Origin: Polynucleobacter sp. AM-7D1
GTDB taxonomy: Bacteria > Pseudomonadota > Gammaproteobacteria > Burkholderiales > Burkholderiaceae
Direction: 5' to 3'
Assembly (NCBI RefSeq): GCF_018688455.1
Contig: NZ_CP061319.1
Location: 62,001 to 126,000 of the forward strand
Length of the DNA stretch: 64,000 nucleotides
Positions 48,210 through 56,677 of the stretch are shown one piece after another. The notes beneath the pieces were generated by a model that saw only the letters and a program-made list of their open reading frames with translations, was not told where the DNA came from and made no database searches. The translations under genes and the position numbers were made by a program. Every line of letters begins with the position of its first letter. Positions within the stretch are counted from its first letter, which is position 1.

Positions 48210-50606
48210 ATGAATCCTTACCAGGTCAGTGAATTACTATCACTGGCGCAATATTATTTTTATAATAATAATCAAGCCTATTCGCAATCTCTTCTCAAAA
48301 TAATTATTGAGGCAGTGCCATTTCACTCACAAGCCAATGAGATATTGGCCTATATTCATGATGCTAATTCAAATTATGACGAGTCATTTAGGCATCTCAA
48401 TATAGCATGCAGTCAAGTTGATTGCTCAGGTGAGGCTCTATACTCGCTTGGTGTTGCTCAACTAAATAAAAATCTACACAGTGAGGCAATCGGGTCATTT
48501 CAAAAGGCGATTGATAAAAAGGGTGAATTTTTTGAGGTTCTTCATGATATGGGGACAACATTCGCCCAGTTAGGCAACTTAAATGCTGCACTTTTTTGGT
48601 ATAAAAAATGTGTGGGACTCAAAAACGACTCCCATGTACTTTTTTTCAACATGGGTCGAGCTTTGGATGGCCTTGAGAAATATGATGACGCTCTAAGTTA
48701 CTATGACAACGCTATCCAATTACAGCCACAATTTTTTGAGGCTTGGTTTAACAAAGGCGTAACCTTAGCGTTCTTGAAGCAATACGATAAAGCAATTGTT
48801 TGTTATGACAAAGCAATCATACTCGATTCTAAAAATGCTGAAGTCTGGTTTAACAAAGGCGTCTCTCTAAATGGTTTGGAAGCGAGCGATGAGGCTCTTA
48901 GTTGCTATGAAAATGCCATTCGGTTACAGTCGCAGTATTTCGAAGCCTGGTTTAACAAAGGCGTAACCTTAGCGTTCTTGAGGCAATACGATAAGGCAAT
49001 TGTCTGTTATGACAAAGCAATTGAACTCAATCCTAAATATGCTGAAGCTTGGTCAAATAAGGCTATAGCCTTAAATGATCTTAAGCGTCACGAAGAGGCC
49101 TTAAGGCACTATGACAAAGCAATTGAACTCAATCCTAAATATGCTGAAGCTTGGTCAAATAAGGCTATAGCCTTAAATGATCTTAAGCGTCACGAAGAGG
49201 CCTTAAGGCACTATGACAAAGCAATTGAACTCAACTCTAACCTCAACTTTCTATGTGGGGATAGATTGCATACAAAAATGCAAATATGCGATTGGAATAA
49301 TTTTGAAGAGGATATTGATGTTTGCATCAATAAAATAGAGTCAATGCAGTGTGCAGTCCAACCTTTTTCGCTTCTAGCTTTGGTGGATGACCCACAGCTC
49401 CATAAAAAGTGCTCTGAAATATTCGTCAATAAATATTGTTTAGGGGTAAAGGGGCTGGTAAAAGATGCCAAAGAGCCATTAAGGCATCCGGTCATAAAAA
49501 TTGGATATTTTTCTGCAGACTTTCATAACCATGCAACCAGTCATCTTATGGTCGAGTTATTTGAAAAACACAATCACGACGATTTTGAATTTTATGGCTT
49601 TTCATTCGGCCCTGAAACTGATGATGAAATTCGAATGAGAATAAGAAAATCATTCAAAAACTTCTTCAGTGTTAATGGCTTAACTGATTTTCAAGTGGCT
49701 TCTCTTTCAAGGGATGTGGGAATAGATATCGCAGTAGACCTCAAGGGCTTTACTCGTGGTTCGCGACCAAATATATTTTCCAACAGGTGCGCACCCATAC
49801 AGGTCAGTTATTTGGGTTATCCAGGCACTATGGGTGCTAAATATATTGATTACTTGGTTGCCGATAAAGTTTTAGTTCTGGATTGTTTTCAAGAATTTTA
49901 TAGTGAAAAATTAATATACATGCCTTGTAGTTATCAGGTTAATGACTCACAAAAAAAAGTTTCTTCTAAAAAATTTACTAGGGGTGAGGCTGGCTTACCA
50001 AATGACGCTTTTGTGTTTTGTTGTTTTAATAATAGCTATAAGATCACCCCAGAAATTTTTTCTGCATGGATGAAAATTTTGCTTTCAGTTGATGGTAGCG
50101 TTCTTTGGTTGCTTCGAGATAACCATACTGCCTCTGATAATCTTAGGCGGGAGGCAAAAAAGTGGGGGGTTCTTGAAAGTCGGTTGATATTTGCCCCAAA
50201 ACTTCCCATGGATCAACATCTAGCGCGGCACCAATTGGCAGATTTATTTCTGGACACATTTCCATACAACGCTCATACAACGGCCAGCGATGCTCTTTGG
50301 GTTGGGCTGCCGGTTCTTACTTATATTGGAAAATCTTTCGCAAGCCGAGTATCTGCTAGCTTATTACATGAACTGCAATTGGACGAATTGGTTGCGGATA
50401 CGCTTGAGGAGTATCAGAATAAGGCTGTACAGTTAGCAAAAGACCCTAAGTTACTAAGTAAAATTGAGCAAAAACTAAAGCAAAATAGGCATATAAGTAA
50501 TCTTTTTGATGCTGATTATTTTGCACGACACATCGAATCAGCGTATAAAAAAATTTATGCGAATTACATTTCAGATTTAAAACCTGAAAATATTGAAGTT
50601 CAATAG
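48210..50606 (+). CDS. TPR protein with O-GlcNAc-transferase (SPINDLY/OGT, GT41) domain
   Basis: This 798-residue protein has at least eight TPR units (about residues 1-370) and a C-terminal GT41-like catalytic region (about 429-780): IGYFSADFHNHATSHLM, QVSYLGYPGTMG, FCCFNNSYKITPEIF and LDTFPYNAHTTASDALWVGL followed by SFASRVSASLL. Such enzymes transfer a sugar to protein Ser/Thr; target and sugar are unknown. TPR units at residues 267-300 and 301-334 are identical. The gene is much richer in A+T than its neighbours, which suggests transfer. No signal peptide; no Shine-Dalgarno before ATG. Confidence 0.88.
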   Translation: MNPYQVSELLSLAQYYFYNNNQAYSQSLLKIIIEAVPFHSQANEILAYIHDANSNYDESFRHLNIACSQVDCSGEALYSLGVAQLNKNLHSEAIGSFQKAIDKKGEFFEVLHDMGTTFAQLGNLNAALFWYKKCVGLKNDSHVLFFNMGRALDGLEKYDDALSYYDNAIQLQPQFFEAWFNKGVTLAFLKQYDKAIVCYDKAIILDSKNAEVWFNKGVSLNGLEASDEALSCYENAIRLQSQYFEAWFNKGVTLAFLRQYDKAIVCYDKAIELNPKYAEAWSNKAIALNDLKRHEEALRHYDKAIELNPKYAEAWSNKAIALNDLKRHEEALRHYDKAIELNSNLNFLCGDRLHTKMQICDWNNFEEDIDVCINKIESMQCAVQPFSLLALVDDPQLHKKCSEIFVNKYCLGVKGLVKDAKEPLRHPVIKIGYFSADFHNHATSHLMVELFEKHNHDDFEFYGFSFGPETDDEIRMRIRKSFKNFFSVNGLTDFQVASLSRDVGIDIAVDLKGFTRGSRPNIFSNRCAPIQVSYLGYPGTMGAKYIDYLVADKVLVLDCFQEFYSEKLIYMPCSYQVNDSQKKVSSKKFTRGEAGLPNDAFVFCCFNNSYKITPEIFSAWMKILLSVDGSVLWLLRDNHTASDNLRREAKKWGVLESRLIFAPKLPMDQHLARHQLADLFLDTFPYNAHTTASDALWVGLPVLTYIGKSFASRVSASLLHELQLDELVADTLEEYQNKAVQLAKDPKLLSKIEQKLKQNRHISNLFDADYFARHIESAYKKIYANYISDLKPENIEVQ
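49008..49233 (+). repeat. perfect tandem 102-bp repeats inside the TPR region
   Basis: The 102 bases 49008-49109 recur exactly at 49110-49211, and the next 22 or so bases (from 49212) begin a third copy. Each unit encodes one 34-residue TPR. A second, less exact pair 204 bp apart starts at 48744 and 48948. The units are in frame. Confidence 0.95.
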
Positions 50607-50657
50607 CACAAAAAGTTGCTGGCATCAATAATAATTAATCATTAATCCGTAGTTATC

Positions 50658-51089
50658 TTAGGTTTTTTTGCCCTTTAGGCTATCCCGAATTTCCCTCAAT
50701 AAGACTATATCTTCTGGTGTGGGCGGTACAGGTGGCGCATCAATGGTGCGAATTCTATTGACCACTTTCACCATTTGGAAGATTGCAAAAGCCAGCAAGA
50801 TAAAGTTAATTGAGATGGTGATAAAGTTGCCATAGGCAAATATGGGTACTCCAGCCTTCTTGAGGGCATCAAAGGTTCTTGGAACGCCCTCTGGAATCTT
50901 GCCCAACACCAAAAATAGGTTGGTAAAGTCAATATGACCCCCAAGTATGGTTGAAATAAAAGGCATGATGATGTCATTTACTAGGGAGTCCACGATCTTC
51001 CCAAACGCCCCACCGATAATCACACCAACCGCTAAATCAATGACGTTACCCTTGACGGCAAAGTCCCGAAATTCCTTTAAAACAGCCAT
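50658..51089 (-). CDS. mscL: large-conductance mechanosensitive channel
   Basis: The 143-residue protein begins [20 protein letters not shown] with [20 protein letters not shown], the MscL pore-lining first helix, and has a second helix and the charged C-terminal bundle helix (LLREIRDSL). It opens under hypo-osmotic stress to release solutes. It is convergent with the TPR-transferase gene (51-nt gap) and divergent from petA. Confidence 0.97.
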   Translation of the reverse strand: MAVLKEFRDFAVKGNVIDLAVGVIIGGAFGKIVDSLVNDIIMPFISTILGGHIDFTNLFLVLGKIPEGVPRTFDALKKAGVPIFAYGNFITISINFILLAFAIFQMVKVVNRIRTIDAPPVPPTPEDIVLLREIRDSLKGKKT

Positions 51090-51226
51090 AAATCCCTCTC
51101 ATTTCAAATTGATTGGGATTATCTCAAGATTAACCACATAACTTTCTTGCATACCCCACTTTTTACTTTAAAATCTTATCTTTAAGCAATTTCCACCTAT
51201 AAATGCTCTTCCGAGGAATTTTGTAA

Positions 51227-51829
51227 ATGAGTGACAAGCCCTGTATGGACAAAGATCGCCGCAATTGGTTGATCGCTACTTCAGCGGTTGGCGGCGTTGG
51301 TGCAGCCACAGCCCTTTACCCTTTTGTTAATAGTTTTGAGCCTTCTGAGCGTGCCAAAGCCGCTGGAGCTGCTGTTGAGATCGATATTGCTGGGATGCAG
51401 CCAGACGAGATGCGAATGGTTGAGTGGCGCGGTAAGCCGGTCTGGGTGGTGCGTCGTACACCTGAGCAAGTTGCCGAGCTGTCTAAAATTGATTCTGAGC
51501 TCGCAGACCCTGATTCTTTAAGGGATCCAGCCCAATTTACCCCTCCTTACGCCCAGAACCAATGGCGTTCAATTAAGCCTGAATACCTTGTTGTAGTTGG
51601 TATTTGCACCCATTTAGGCTGCTCTCCAACAGCGAAATTTGAGTCAGGCCCACAACCTTCTTTACCAAATACTTGGCCAGGCGGCTTCTTGTGCCCATGC
51701 CATGGCTCTACATTTGATATGGCAGGCCGTGTATTTAAGAATAAACCAGCCCCAGACAATATGGAAGTGCCGCCACATATGTATTTGAGCGATACCAAGA
51801 TTCTGGTTGGCGAAGACAAGAAGGCCTAA
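51227..51829 (+). CDS. petA: ubiquinol-cytochrome c reductase, Rieske iron-sulfur subunit
   Basis: The 200-residue protein has a twin-arginine signal-anchor (DRRNWLIATSAVGGVGAA), a linker, and the Rieske 2Fe-2S motifs CTHLGC (about 127-132) and CPCHGS (about 156). It carries electrons from quinol to cytochrome c1 in the bc1 complex. It is expected to need the Tat system, encoded at 43.3-44.9 kb. CGAGGAA precedes the ATG; petB follows after 10 nt. Confidence 0.97.
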   Translation: MSDKPCMDKDRRNWLIATSAVGGVGAATALYPFVNSFEPSERAKAAGAAVEIDIAGMQPDEMRMVEWRGKPVWVVRRTPEQVAELSKIDSELADPDSLRDPAQFTPPYAQNQWRSIKPEYLVVVGICTHLGCSPTAKFESGPQPSLPNTWPGGFLCPCHGSTFDMAGRVFKNKPAPDNMEVPPHMYLSDTKILVGEDKKA

Positions 51830-51839
51830 GGAGAGATAA

Positions 51840-53240
51840 ATGGCATTTCACGAAAAAGAAGTCCCAGCAGATGCTTCTGGAGCACAGAAGCTAATGGCCT
51901 GGGTGGATTCACGCCTACCAGTAACAGAAGCGTTCAAGCGTCACATGAGCGAGTATTACGCTCCTAAAAACCTGAATTTCTTCTATATTTTTGGTGCGCT
52001 AGCTATCGTTGTTTTAGCAATTCAAATCGTTACCGGTATTTTCTTGGTAATGAACTACAAGCCTGATGCTGCTAAGGCATTTGAGTCTGTTGAATACATC
52101 ATGCGTGAAGTTCCATGGGGCTGGTTGATTCGCTACATGCACTCCACTGGAGCATCCATGTTTTTTGTGGTGGTTTACATGCACATGTTCCGTGGCTTGA
52201 TCTACGGTTCATATCGCAAGCCACGCGAGTTGATTTGGATTTTCGGTTGCGCGATTTTCTTGTGCTTGATGGGTGAGGCGTTCTTTGGATATTTGCTCCC
52301 GTGGGGTCAAATGTCCTACTGGGGTGCCCAAGTGATTGTGAACTTGTTCTCCGCCATTCCATTAATTGGCCCAGACCTATCTTTGTGGTTACGTGGTGAC
52401 TATGTCGTTGGTGATGCAACCCTAAATCGCTTTTTTGCATTTCATGTAATCGCTATTCCATTGGTATTGATTGGACTAGTTGCAGCCCACATCCTTGCAT
52501 TGCATGAAGTTGGCTCAAATAACCCAGATGGTATTGAGATTAAAGATAATCTTGATGCTAATGGACATCCTATCGATGGTATTCCATTCCACCCTTATTA
52601 CAGCGTTCACGACGTCATGTACTTGGGCGGATTCCTGATGGTATTTGCTTGCATCGTGTTCTTTGCGCCAGAGATGGGTGGTTACTTCCTAGAAGCAAAT
52701 AACTTTATTCCTGCAAACCCACTTGAGACACCAACGCATATTGCGCCAGTCTGGTACTTCACACCGTTCTACTCTATGCTTCGTGCAACAACAACTAACT
52801 TCCTATTGCCGCTGTGGATTTTCTTGGCAGTAATTTTGGGAATGTTTGCACTCAAGTCGAACAACATCAAACTTAAGGGTGCTTGTGCTGCAATTGCTCT
52901 GGTATTGGCTGTTGGCTTCTATGCATTCGATGCGAAATTCTGGGGCGTGGTGATTATGGGTGGTTCAGTAGTAATACTGTTCTTCTTGCCATGGTTAGAT
53001 CACTCACCAGTGAAATCTATTCGCTATCGCCCACAATTCCATAAGTACATCTACGGTGTATTTATTGTGAGTTTTATAATTTTGGGTTACTTGGGTATCG
53101 AGCCACCATCACCTGTATTTGAAAAGATTTCTCAGATTTGTACTATTTATTATCTGGGCTTCTTCTTAGCAATGCCGTTCTGGAGCAAGCTTGGCACATT
53201 TAAGCCGGTTCCAACTCGCGTTACTTTTAAGTCCCATTAA
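51840..53240 (+). CDS. petB: ubiquinol-cytochrome c reductase, cytochrome b subunit
   Basis: The 466-residue protein has the eight-helix cytochrome b core. Haem-ligand histidines lie in IRYMHSTGASMFFVVVYMHM and FFAFHVIAIPLVL plus AAHILALHEVGSNNPDGI; the Qo motif PEW is PVWYFTPFYSML-like here (IAPVWYFTPFY), followed by APEMGG. It is the full-length, unsplit form with an extended C-terminus. AGGAGAG precedes the ATG. Confidence 0.96.
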   Translation: MAFHEKEVPADASGAQKLMAWVDSRLPVTEAFKRHMSEYYAPKNLNFFYIFGALAIVVLAIQIVTGIFLVMNYKPDAAKAFESVEYIMREVPWGWLIRYMHSTGASMFFVVVYMHMFRGLIYGSYRKPRELIWIFGCAIFLCLMGEAFFGYLLPWGQMSYWGAQVIVNLFSAIPLIGPDLSLWLRGDYVVGDATLNRFFAFHVIAIPLVLIGLVAAHILALHEVGSNNPDGIEIKDNLDANGHPIDGIPFHPYYSVHDVMYLGGFLMVFACIVFFAPEMGGYFLEANNFIPANPLETPTHIAPVWYFTPFYSMLRATTTNFLLPLWIFLAVILGMFALKSNNIKLKGACAAIALVLAVGFYAFDAKFWGVVIMGGSVVILFFLPWLDHSPVKSIRYRPQFHKYIYGVFIVSFIILGYLGIEPPSPVFEKISQICTIYYLGFFLAMPFWSKLGTFKPVPTRVTFKSH

Positions 53241-53281
53241 TTTAAGCCTGAGATATCAGTAAAGAGAAATTAGGAACTAGT

Positions 53282-54055
53282 ATGAAACGAATTCTGCAAA
53301 CTTTGATGGGCATCTGCCAGGCTACGGTTTTAGTTGCTGCGCTGGGTTTCGGTGTAGCGGCTAATGCCAGTGAAGGCGGCTTTCCTTTGGACGCAGCTCC
53401 AAACCGCGTAAGCAACAATGCATCATTGCAAAATGGTGCCAAGATATTTGTGAACTATTGTTTGAACTGCCATGCAGCTTCAAGCATGCGTTACAACCGC
53501 TTGCGTGACATTGGCTTGACCGACCAGCAAATCAAGGACAACTTGATTTTGAATGACGCTAAGGTTGGCGATCTGATGACGATCTCCATGACGCCGAAAG
53601 AAGGTAAAGCATTCTTTGGTAAGACCCCTCCTGACCTATCGGTAGAAGCTCGTGCACGTGGCACGGATTGGCTGTATACCTATTTCCGTACTTTCTACAA
53701 AGACGATACTACCCAGACTGGCTGGAATAATTTGGTTTATCCAAACGTTGGAATGCCCCATGTTCTCTGGGAGTTACAAGGTGAGCGCGCAGCAAAGTTT
53801 GAAGAACGTCCAGATCCACATGATGCAAGCCGTGTAGAGAAAAAGTTTGTTGGATTTGAGCAGTTGACTCCGGGCATTATGAAGCCGCAAGAGTATGACG
53901 ACAATATTGCTGATTTAGTTGCGTTCATGTCTTGGATGGCTGAGCCAGTTCAACTTGAACGTAAGCGTCTAGGTGTTATTGTGCTGATCTTCTTGGCAAT
54001 CTTCACTTTATTGGCATGGCGTTTGAATAAGGCTTATTGGAAAGATATTCATTAA
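53282..54055 (+). CDS. petC: ubiquinol-cytochrome c reductase, cytochrome c1 subunit
   Basis: The 257-residue protein has a signal peptide (GVAANASEGG), the haem site CLNCH (Cys60) followed by SSMRYNRLRDIG, the DLSVEARARGTDWLYTYFR signature and a C-terminal membrane anchor (GVIVLIFLAIFTLLAWRL). It accepts electrons from PetA and donates to soluble cytochromes. It completes petABC. Confidence 0.97.
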   Translation: MKRILQTLMGICQATVLVAALGFGVAANASEGGFPLDAAPNRVSNNASLQNGAKIFVNYCLNCHAASSMRYNRLRDIGLTDQQIKDNLILNDAKVGDLMTISMTPKEGKAFFGKTPPDLSVEARARGTDWLYTYFRTFYKDDTTQTGWNNLVYPNVGMPHVLWELQGERAAKFEERPDPHDASRVEKKFVGFEQLTPGIMKPQEYDDNIADLVAFMSWMAEPVQLERKRLGVIVLIFLAIFTLLAWRLNKAYWKDIH

Positions 54056-54133
54056 TCCAAGTACTTAGAGATTTAAAGTCGCAGTTGTATGTGCGTTTGT
54101 TGCATTGAAGTAGATATTTAAGGAAATAAATTT

Positions 54134-54745
54134 ATGATGGTGTTGTACTCGGGTACTAATTGCCCATTCTCGCAACGCTGCCGTTTGGTGCTTTTTGAAA
54201 AAGGCATGGACTTTGAGATCCGTGATGTCGACTTGTTTAACAAGCCAGAAGACATTTCGGTCATGAACCCTTATGGCCAAGTTCCAATCTTGGTTGAACG
54301 CGATTTGATTTTGTATGAGTCAAACATTATTAATGAATATATTGATGAGCGTTTTCCACATCCACAATTGATGCCGCCTGATCCAGTTGCTCGCGCACGT
54401 GCGCGCCTCTTTCTCTTCAATTTTGAGAAAGAGTTATTTGTGCACGTCGCAGCTCTGGAGAACGAAAAAGGCAAAGCTGCTGAAAAGGTTCATGAAAAAG
54501 CGCGTTTAGCTATTCGCGATCGCTTAACTCAGCTTGCACCTATTTTTGTGAAGAACAAGTACATGTTGGGCGAAGAGTTTTCAATGCTGGATGTAGCTAT
54601 TGCCCCGTTATTGTGGCGTTTAGAGCATTACGGCATCGACCTCTCACGTAATGCGGCCCCACTCTTGAAGTACGCTGAGCGTATTTTCAGCAGACCTGCT
54701 TACATTGAGGCTTTAACGCCTTCAGAAAAGGTAATGCGTCGCTAA
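54134..54745 (+). CDS. sspA: stringent starvation protein A (GST-fold)
   Basis: The 203-residue glutathione-transferase-like protein (VLYSGTNCPFSQRCRLVLFE, VMNPYGQVPILVERDLILYE, MLDVAIAPLLWRLEHYGIDL) is SspA, which binds RNA polymerase and modulates stress transcription. It follows petC and precedes sspB, the usual order in beta- and gammaproteobacteria. Two adjacent ATG codons occur; the first is used here. AAGGAAA precedes them. Confidence 0.94.
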   Translation: MMVLYSGTNCPFSQRCRLVLFEKGMDFEIRDVDLFNKPEDISVMNPYGQVPILVERDLILYESNIINEYIDERFPHPQLMPPDPVARARARLFLFNFEKELFVHVAALENEKGKAAEKVHEKARLAIRDRLTQLAPIFVKNKYMLGEEFSMLDVAIAPLLWRLEHYGIDLSRNAAPLLKYAERIFSRPAYIEALTPSEKVMRR

Positions 54746-54776
54746 GCGGCTCATTGTCCATGCTGGCAAGATAAGC

Positions 54777-55178
54777 ATGTCTGATATCCCAAGTAATAAA
54801 CCCTACCTAATCCGTGCCCTACATCAGTGGTGCACGGATTTTGGTTTTACGCCCTTCATGGCGGTCTTTGTGGACTCTAGCGTTGAAGTGCCTATGGAGT
54901 TTGTGAAGAAAGATGAAATCGTTTTAAACCTCTCTCTAGAGGCCTGCCATCAACTGAACCTAGACAATGACTGGATTAGTTTTCAGGCAAGATTTGGTGG
55001 GGTTCCAAGAAAAATTATGGTCCCCGTAAGCCATGTTTTGGCAATCTATGCCCGAGAAAATGGCCAAGGAATGTCCTTTCCTTTTGATGCTAGCCAATCC
55101 AATAAACCCAGAGATATCGATCCTGGGAAGGTTGAAAAGCCAAAGGCCGGCAGACCTTCCTTGACCATTGTGAAATAG
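54777..55178 (+). CDS. sspB: ClpXP protease specificity-enhancing factor SspB
   Basis: The 133-residue protein has the SspB core (PYLIRALHQWCTDFGFTPF, EIVLNLSLEACHQLNL, ISFQARFGGVPRKIMVPVSH) and a flexible tail ending GRPSLTIVK, the XB motif that docks on the ClpX zinc domain. SspB delivers ssrA-tagged proteins to ClpXP. It lies 31 nt after sspA; tRNA-Thr follows 18 nt later. Confidence 0.94.
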   Translation: MSDIPSNKPYLIRALHQWCTDFGFTPFMAVFVDSSVEVPMEFVKKDEIVLNLSLEACHQLNLDNDWISFQARFGGVPRKIMVPVSHVLAIYARENGQGMSFPFDASQSNKPRDIDPGKVEKPKAGRPSLTIVK

Positions 55179-55180
55179 GT

Positions 55181-55186
55181 TAAAAT
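55181..55186 (+). promoter_or_regulatory. possible -10 box of the tRNA-Thr gene
   Basis: TAAAAT (55181-55186) lies 10 nt before the mature tRNA 5' end. TTGACC (55161-55166) is upstream but only 14 bp away, which is short. The tRNA could also be transcribed from sspAB. Confidence 0.3.
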
Positions 55187-55196
55187 GTTATCCGTT

Positions 55197-55272
55197 GCCC
55201 CTTTAGCTCATCTGGTAGAGCAACTGATTTGTAATCAGTAGGTGGTCTGTTCGAGTCGGACAAGGGGCACCA
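55197..55272 (+). tRNA. tRNA-Thr (anticodon TGT)
   Basis: The 76-nt sequence folds as a cloverleaf: acceptor GCCCCTT/AAGGGGC, D arm AGCTC..GAGC, anticodon stem ACTGA/TCAGT with loop TTTGTAA (anticodon TGT, 55230-55232), T loop TTCGAGT, discriminator A and an encoded CCA (55270-55272). It reads ACA and probably other ACN codons. No integrase or duplicated 3' end is seen nearby. Confidence 0.96.
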
Positions 55273-55279
55273 ACAATTT

Positions 55280-55312
55280 AAAACCTAGATTCTCGCGAAT
55301 TTAGGTTTTTTC
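55280..55312 (+). terminator. intrinsic terminator of tRNA-Thr
   Basis: AAAACCTAGATTC (55280-55292) pairs with GAATTTAGGTTTT (55297-55309) around TCGC, with one G-U pair, and continues into T6. On the minus strand the A-tract side gives a partial T-run, so it may also help end the MHS transporter transcript. Confidence 0.88.
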
Positions 55313-55346
55313 TATTTCTGACTTATATTTTCCAACGTTAGCTACT

Positions 55347-56669
55347 TTAATTGAGTAGGTTCGCTTTTCTAGTTTCCGGTAAATACAGTACTGCGGCTAC
55401 CGCACCACTCGCCAAGAAAATAGTTGGATACCATAATCCTGCAACACTGCTTGCCCAGTGCTGATTAAGCCAGGTGACGATAAGAGGAAGAAGGCCACCA
55501 ATCCAGCCTGCTGCCAAGTTGTGCGGAAGAGTGGCTGCACTATTTCTGGTCTTGGCAGGAAAGAGTTCGGCAAGTAGTGCTGTTTGTGGGCCAACTACCA
55601 GCGCCAGAATTCCGGACAAGCCAATAAGAACCATAGCTATTAATGCTGTTGAGTTTCCATCGCTCTGTAACAGATGAAATGCTGGCAATATGAATATAGC
55701 TCCAAGAGCTAGACCAGTGACAACCACTGGCTTTCTGCCAACTTTGTCTGATAGCCATCCAGCAAAGATAGTTAGTGGAAGTAGTGCGACTGTTGCATAA
55801 ACACTTAATTGATCTACTAATTGCGGTGCAAGCTTGACCGAAGTTTTGAGAAAAATCGAGGTGTAAACCTGGACGCAAAAAAATAAGACTGCACCACCAG
55901 CAGAGATGCAAAAGAAAAGTAGGAACATTCTTTTTCTAGTTTCGGGGTCTTTGAAGTTGTCTCGAAGAGGGCTCTTTGATTGAGTCTCTGTTTGGCTTAG
56001 CTTTAAATAAATCGGCGTTTCCTCTAAAGCCATGCGAGCTTTAAATGCAATCAATAAAAGAATGAGTGAAATCCAAAATGGAACTCGCCAGCCCCAAGAT
56101 AGAAATTCTTCTGGAGTGAGGTAGCTTTGAAGTAAGGCAATTTGCAGGGTGGATACCAGGATTCCTAGTGGCCCCATGAGCTGCAGGAAGCTAGTCTTAA
56201 AGCCGCGATTGGAGTCACCAGCATGCTCAGTTAGGTAGACTGCACTTCCTCCAATTTCACCGCCTGCGGAAAGGCCCTGAAGCAATCTTAGACCAACAAG
56301 CATGATGGGCGCCCAGATCCCAGCCTGGGCATAGGTCGGTAAAAATCCTACGCATACGGTGGCAATTCCCATAAGGGTAATGGTGATCATAAAGACAGGG
56401 CGCCTGCCAATGCGATCGCCGATACTGCCAAAAATAGCCGCCCCTATAGGCCTCACTACCATCCCAACTCCAAAGGTTGCTAGGCTAGCCAAAAGTGCTG
56501 TGCTGGGATCGCTAGAGGGAAAGAAGAGGGGGGCAAATACAACTGCAAGAGTTGCAAAGGTCAAAAAGTCATACCACTCCAGAAATGTTCCAAAGCAGGC
56601 AGCAATAGCTACTTTTCTATAGGAATGCGATGATGCTTGAGAGTCTGATGCGGTATTAGTCAATTTCAA
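55347..56669 (-). CDS. MFS transporter, metabolite:H+ symporter (MHS) family
   Basis: The 440-residue protein has twelve predicted helices and MHS-family features: FGTFLEWYDFLTFATLAVVF, the motif DRIGRRPV between helices 2 and 3, GLRLLQGLSAGGEIGGSAVY and SDKVGRKPVVV midway. The family includes ShiA, KgtP, ProP and citrate carriers; the substrate here (organic acid, osmolyte or shikimate) cannot be told. It is a single gene upstream of which rmuC lies 8 nt away on the same strand. Confidence 0.9.
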   Translation of the reverse strand: MKLTNTASDSQASSHSYRKVAIAACFGTFLEWYDFLTFATLAVVFAPLFFPSSDPSTALLASLATFGVGMVVRPIGAAIFGSIGDRIGRRPVFMITITLMGIATVCVGFLPTYAQAGIWAPIMLVGLRLLQGLSAGGEIGGSAVYLTEHAGDSNRGFKTSFLQLMGPLGILVSTLQIALLQSYLTPEEFLSWGWRVPFWISLILLLIAFKARMALEETPIYLKLSQTETQSKSPLRDNFKDPETRKRMFLLFFCISAGGAVLFFCVQVYTSIFLKTSVKLAPQLVDQLSVYATVALLPLTIFAGWLSDKVGRKPVVVTGLALGAIFILPAFHLLQSDGNSTALIAMVLIGLSGILALVVGPQTALLAELFPAKTRNSAATLPHNLAAGWIGGLLPLIVTWLNQHWASSVAGLWYPTIFLASGAVAAVLYLPETRKANLLN

Positions 56670-56677
56670 TTCTGCGT

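Noticed and set aside
48149..48232. A 27-codon frame starting at ATG 48149 and overlapping the start of the TPR-transferase gene, as a possible regulatory upstream ORF.
   Set aside because: It has no Shine-Dalgarno, no recognisable motif and AT-rich sequence throws up such short frames by chance.
53242..53442. Minus-strand frame of 66 codons over the petC start.
   Set aside because: It is antisense to the petC signal peptide region and has no supporting features.
55197..55346. tRNA-Thr 3' end as an attachment site for an integrated element.
   Set aside because: There is no integrase, no second copy of the tRNA 3' end in the window, and the following gene is an ordinary transporter.
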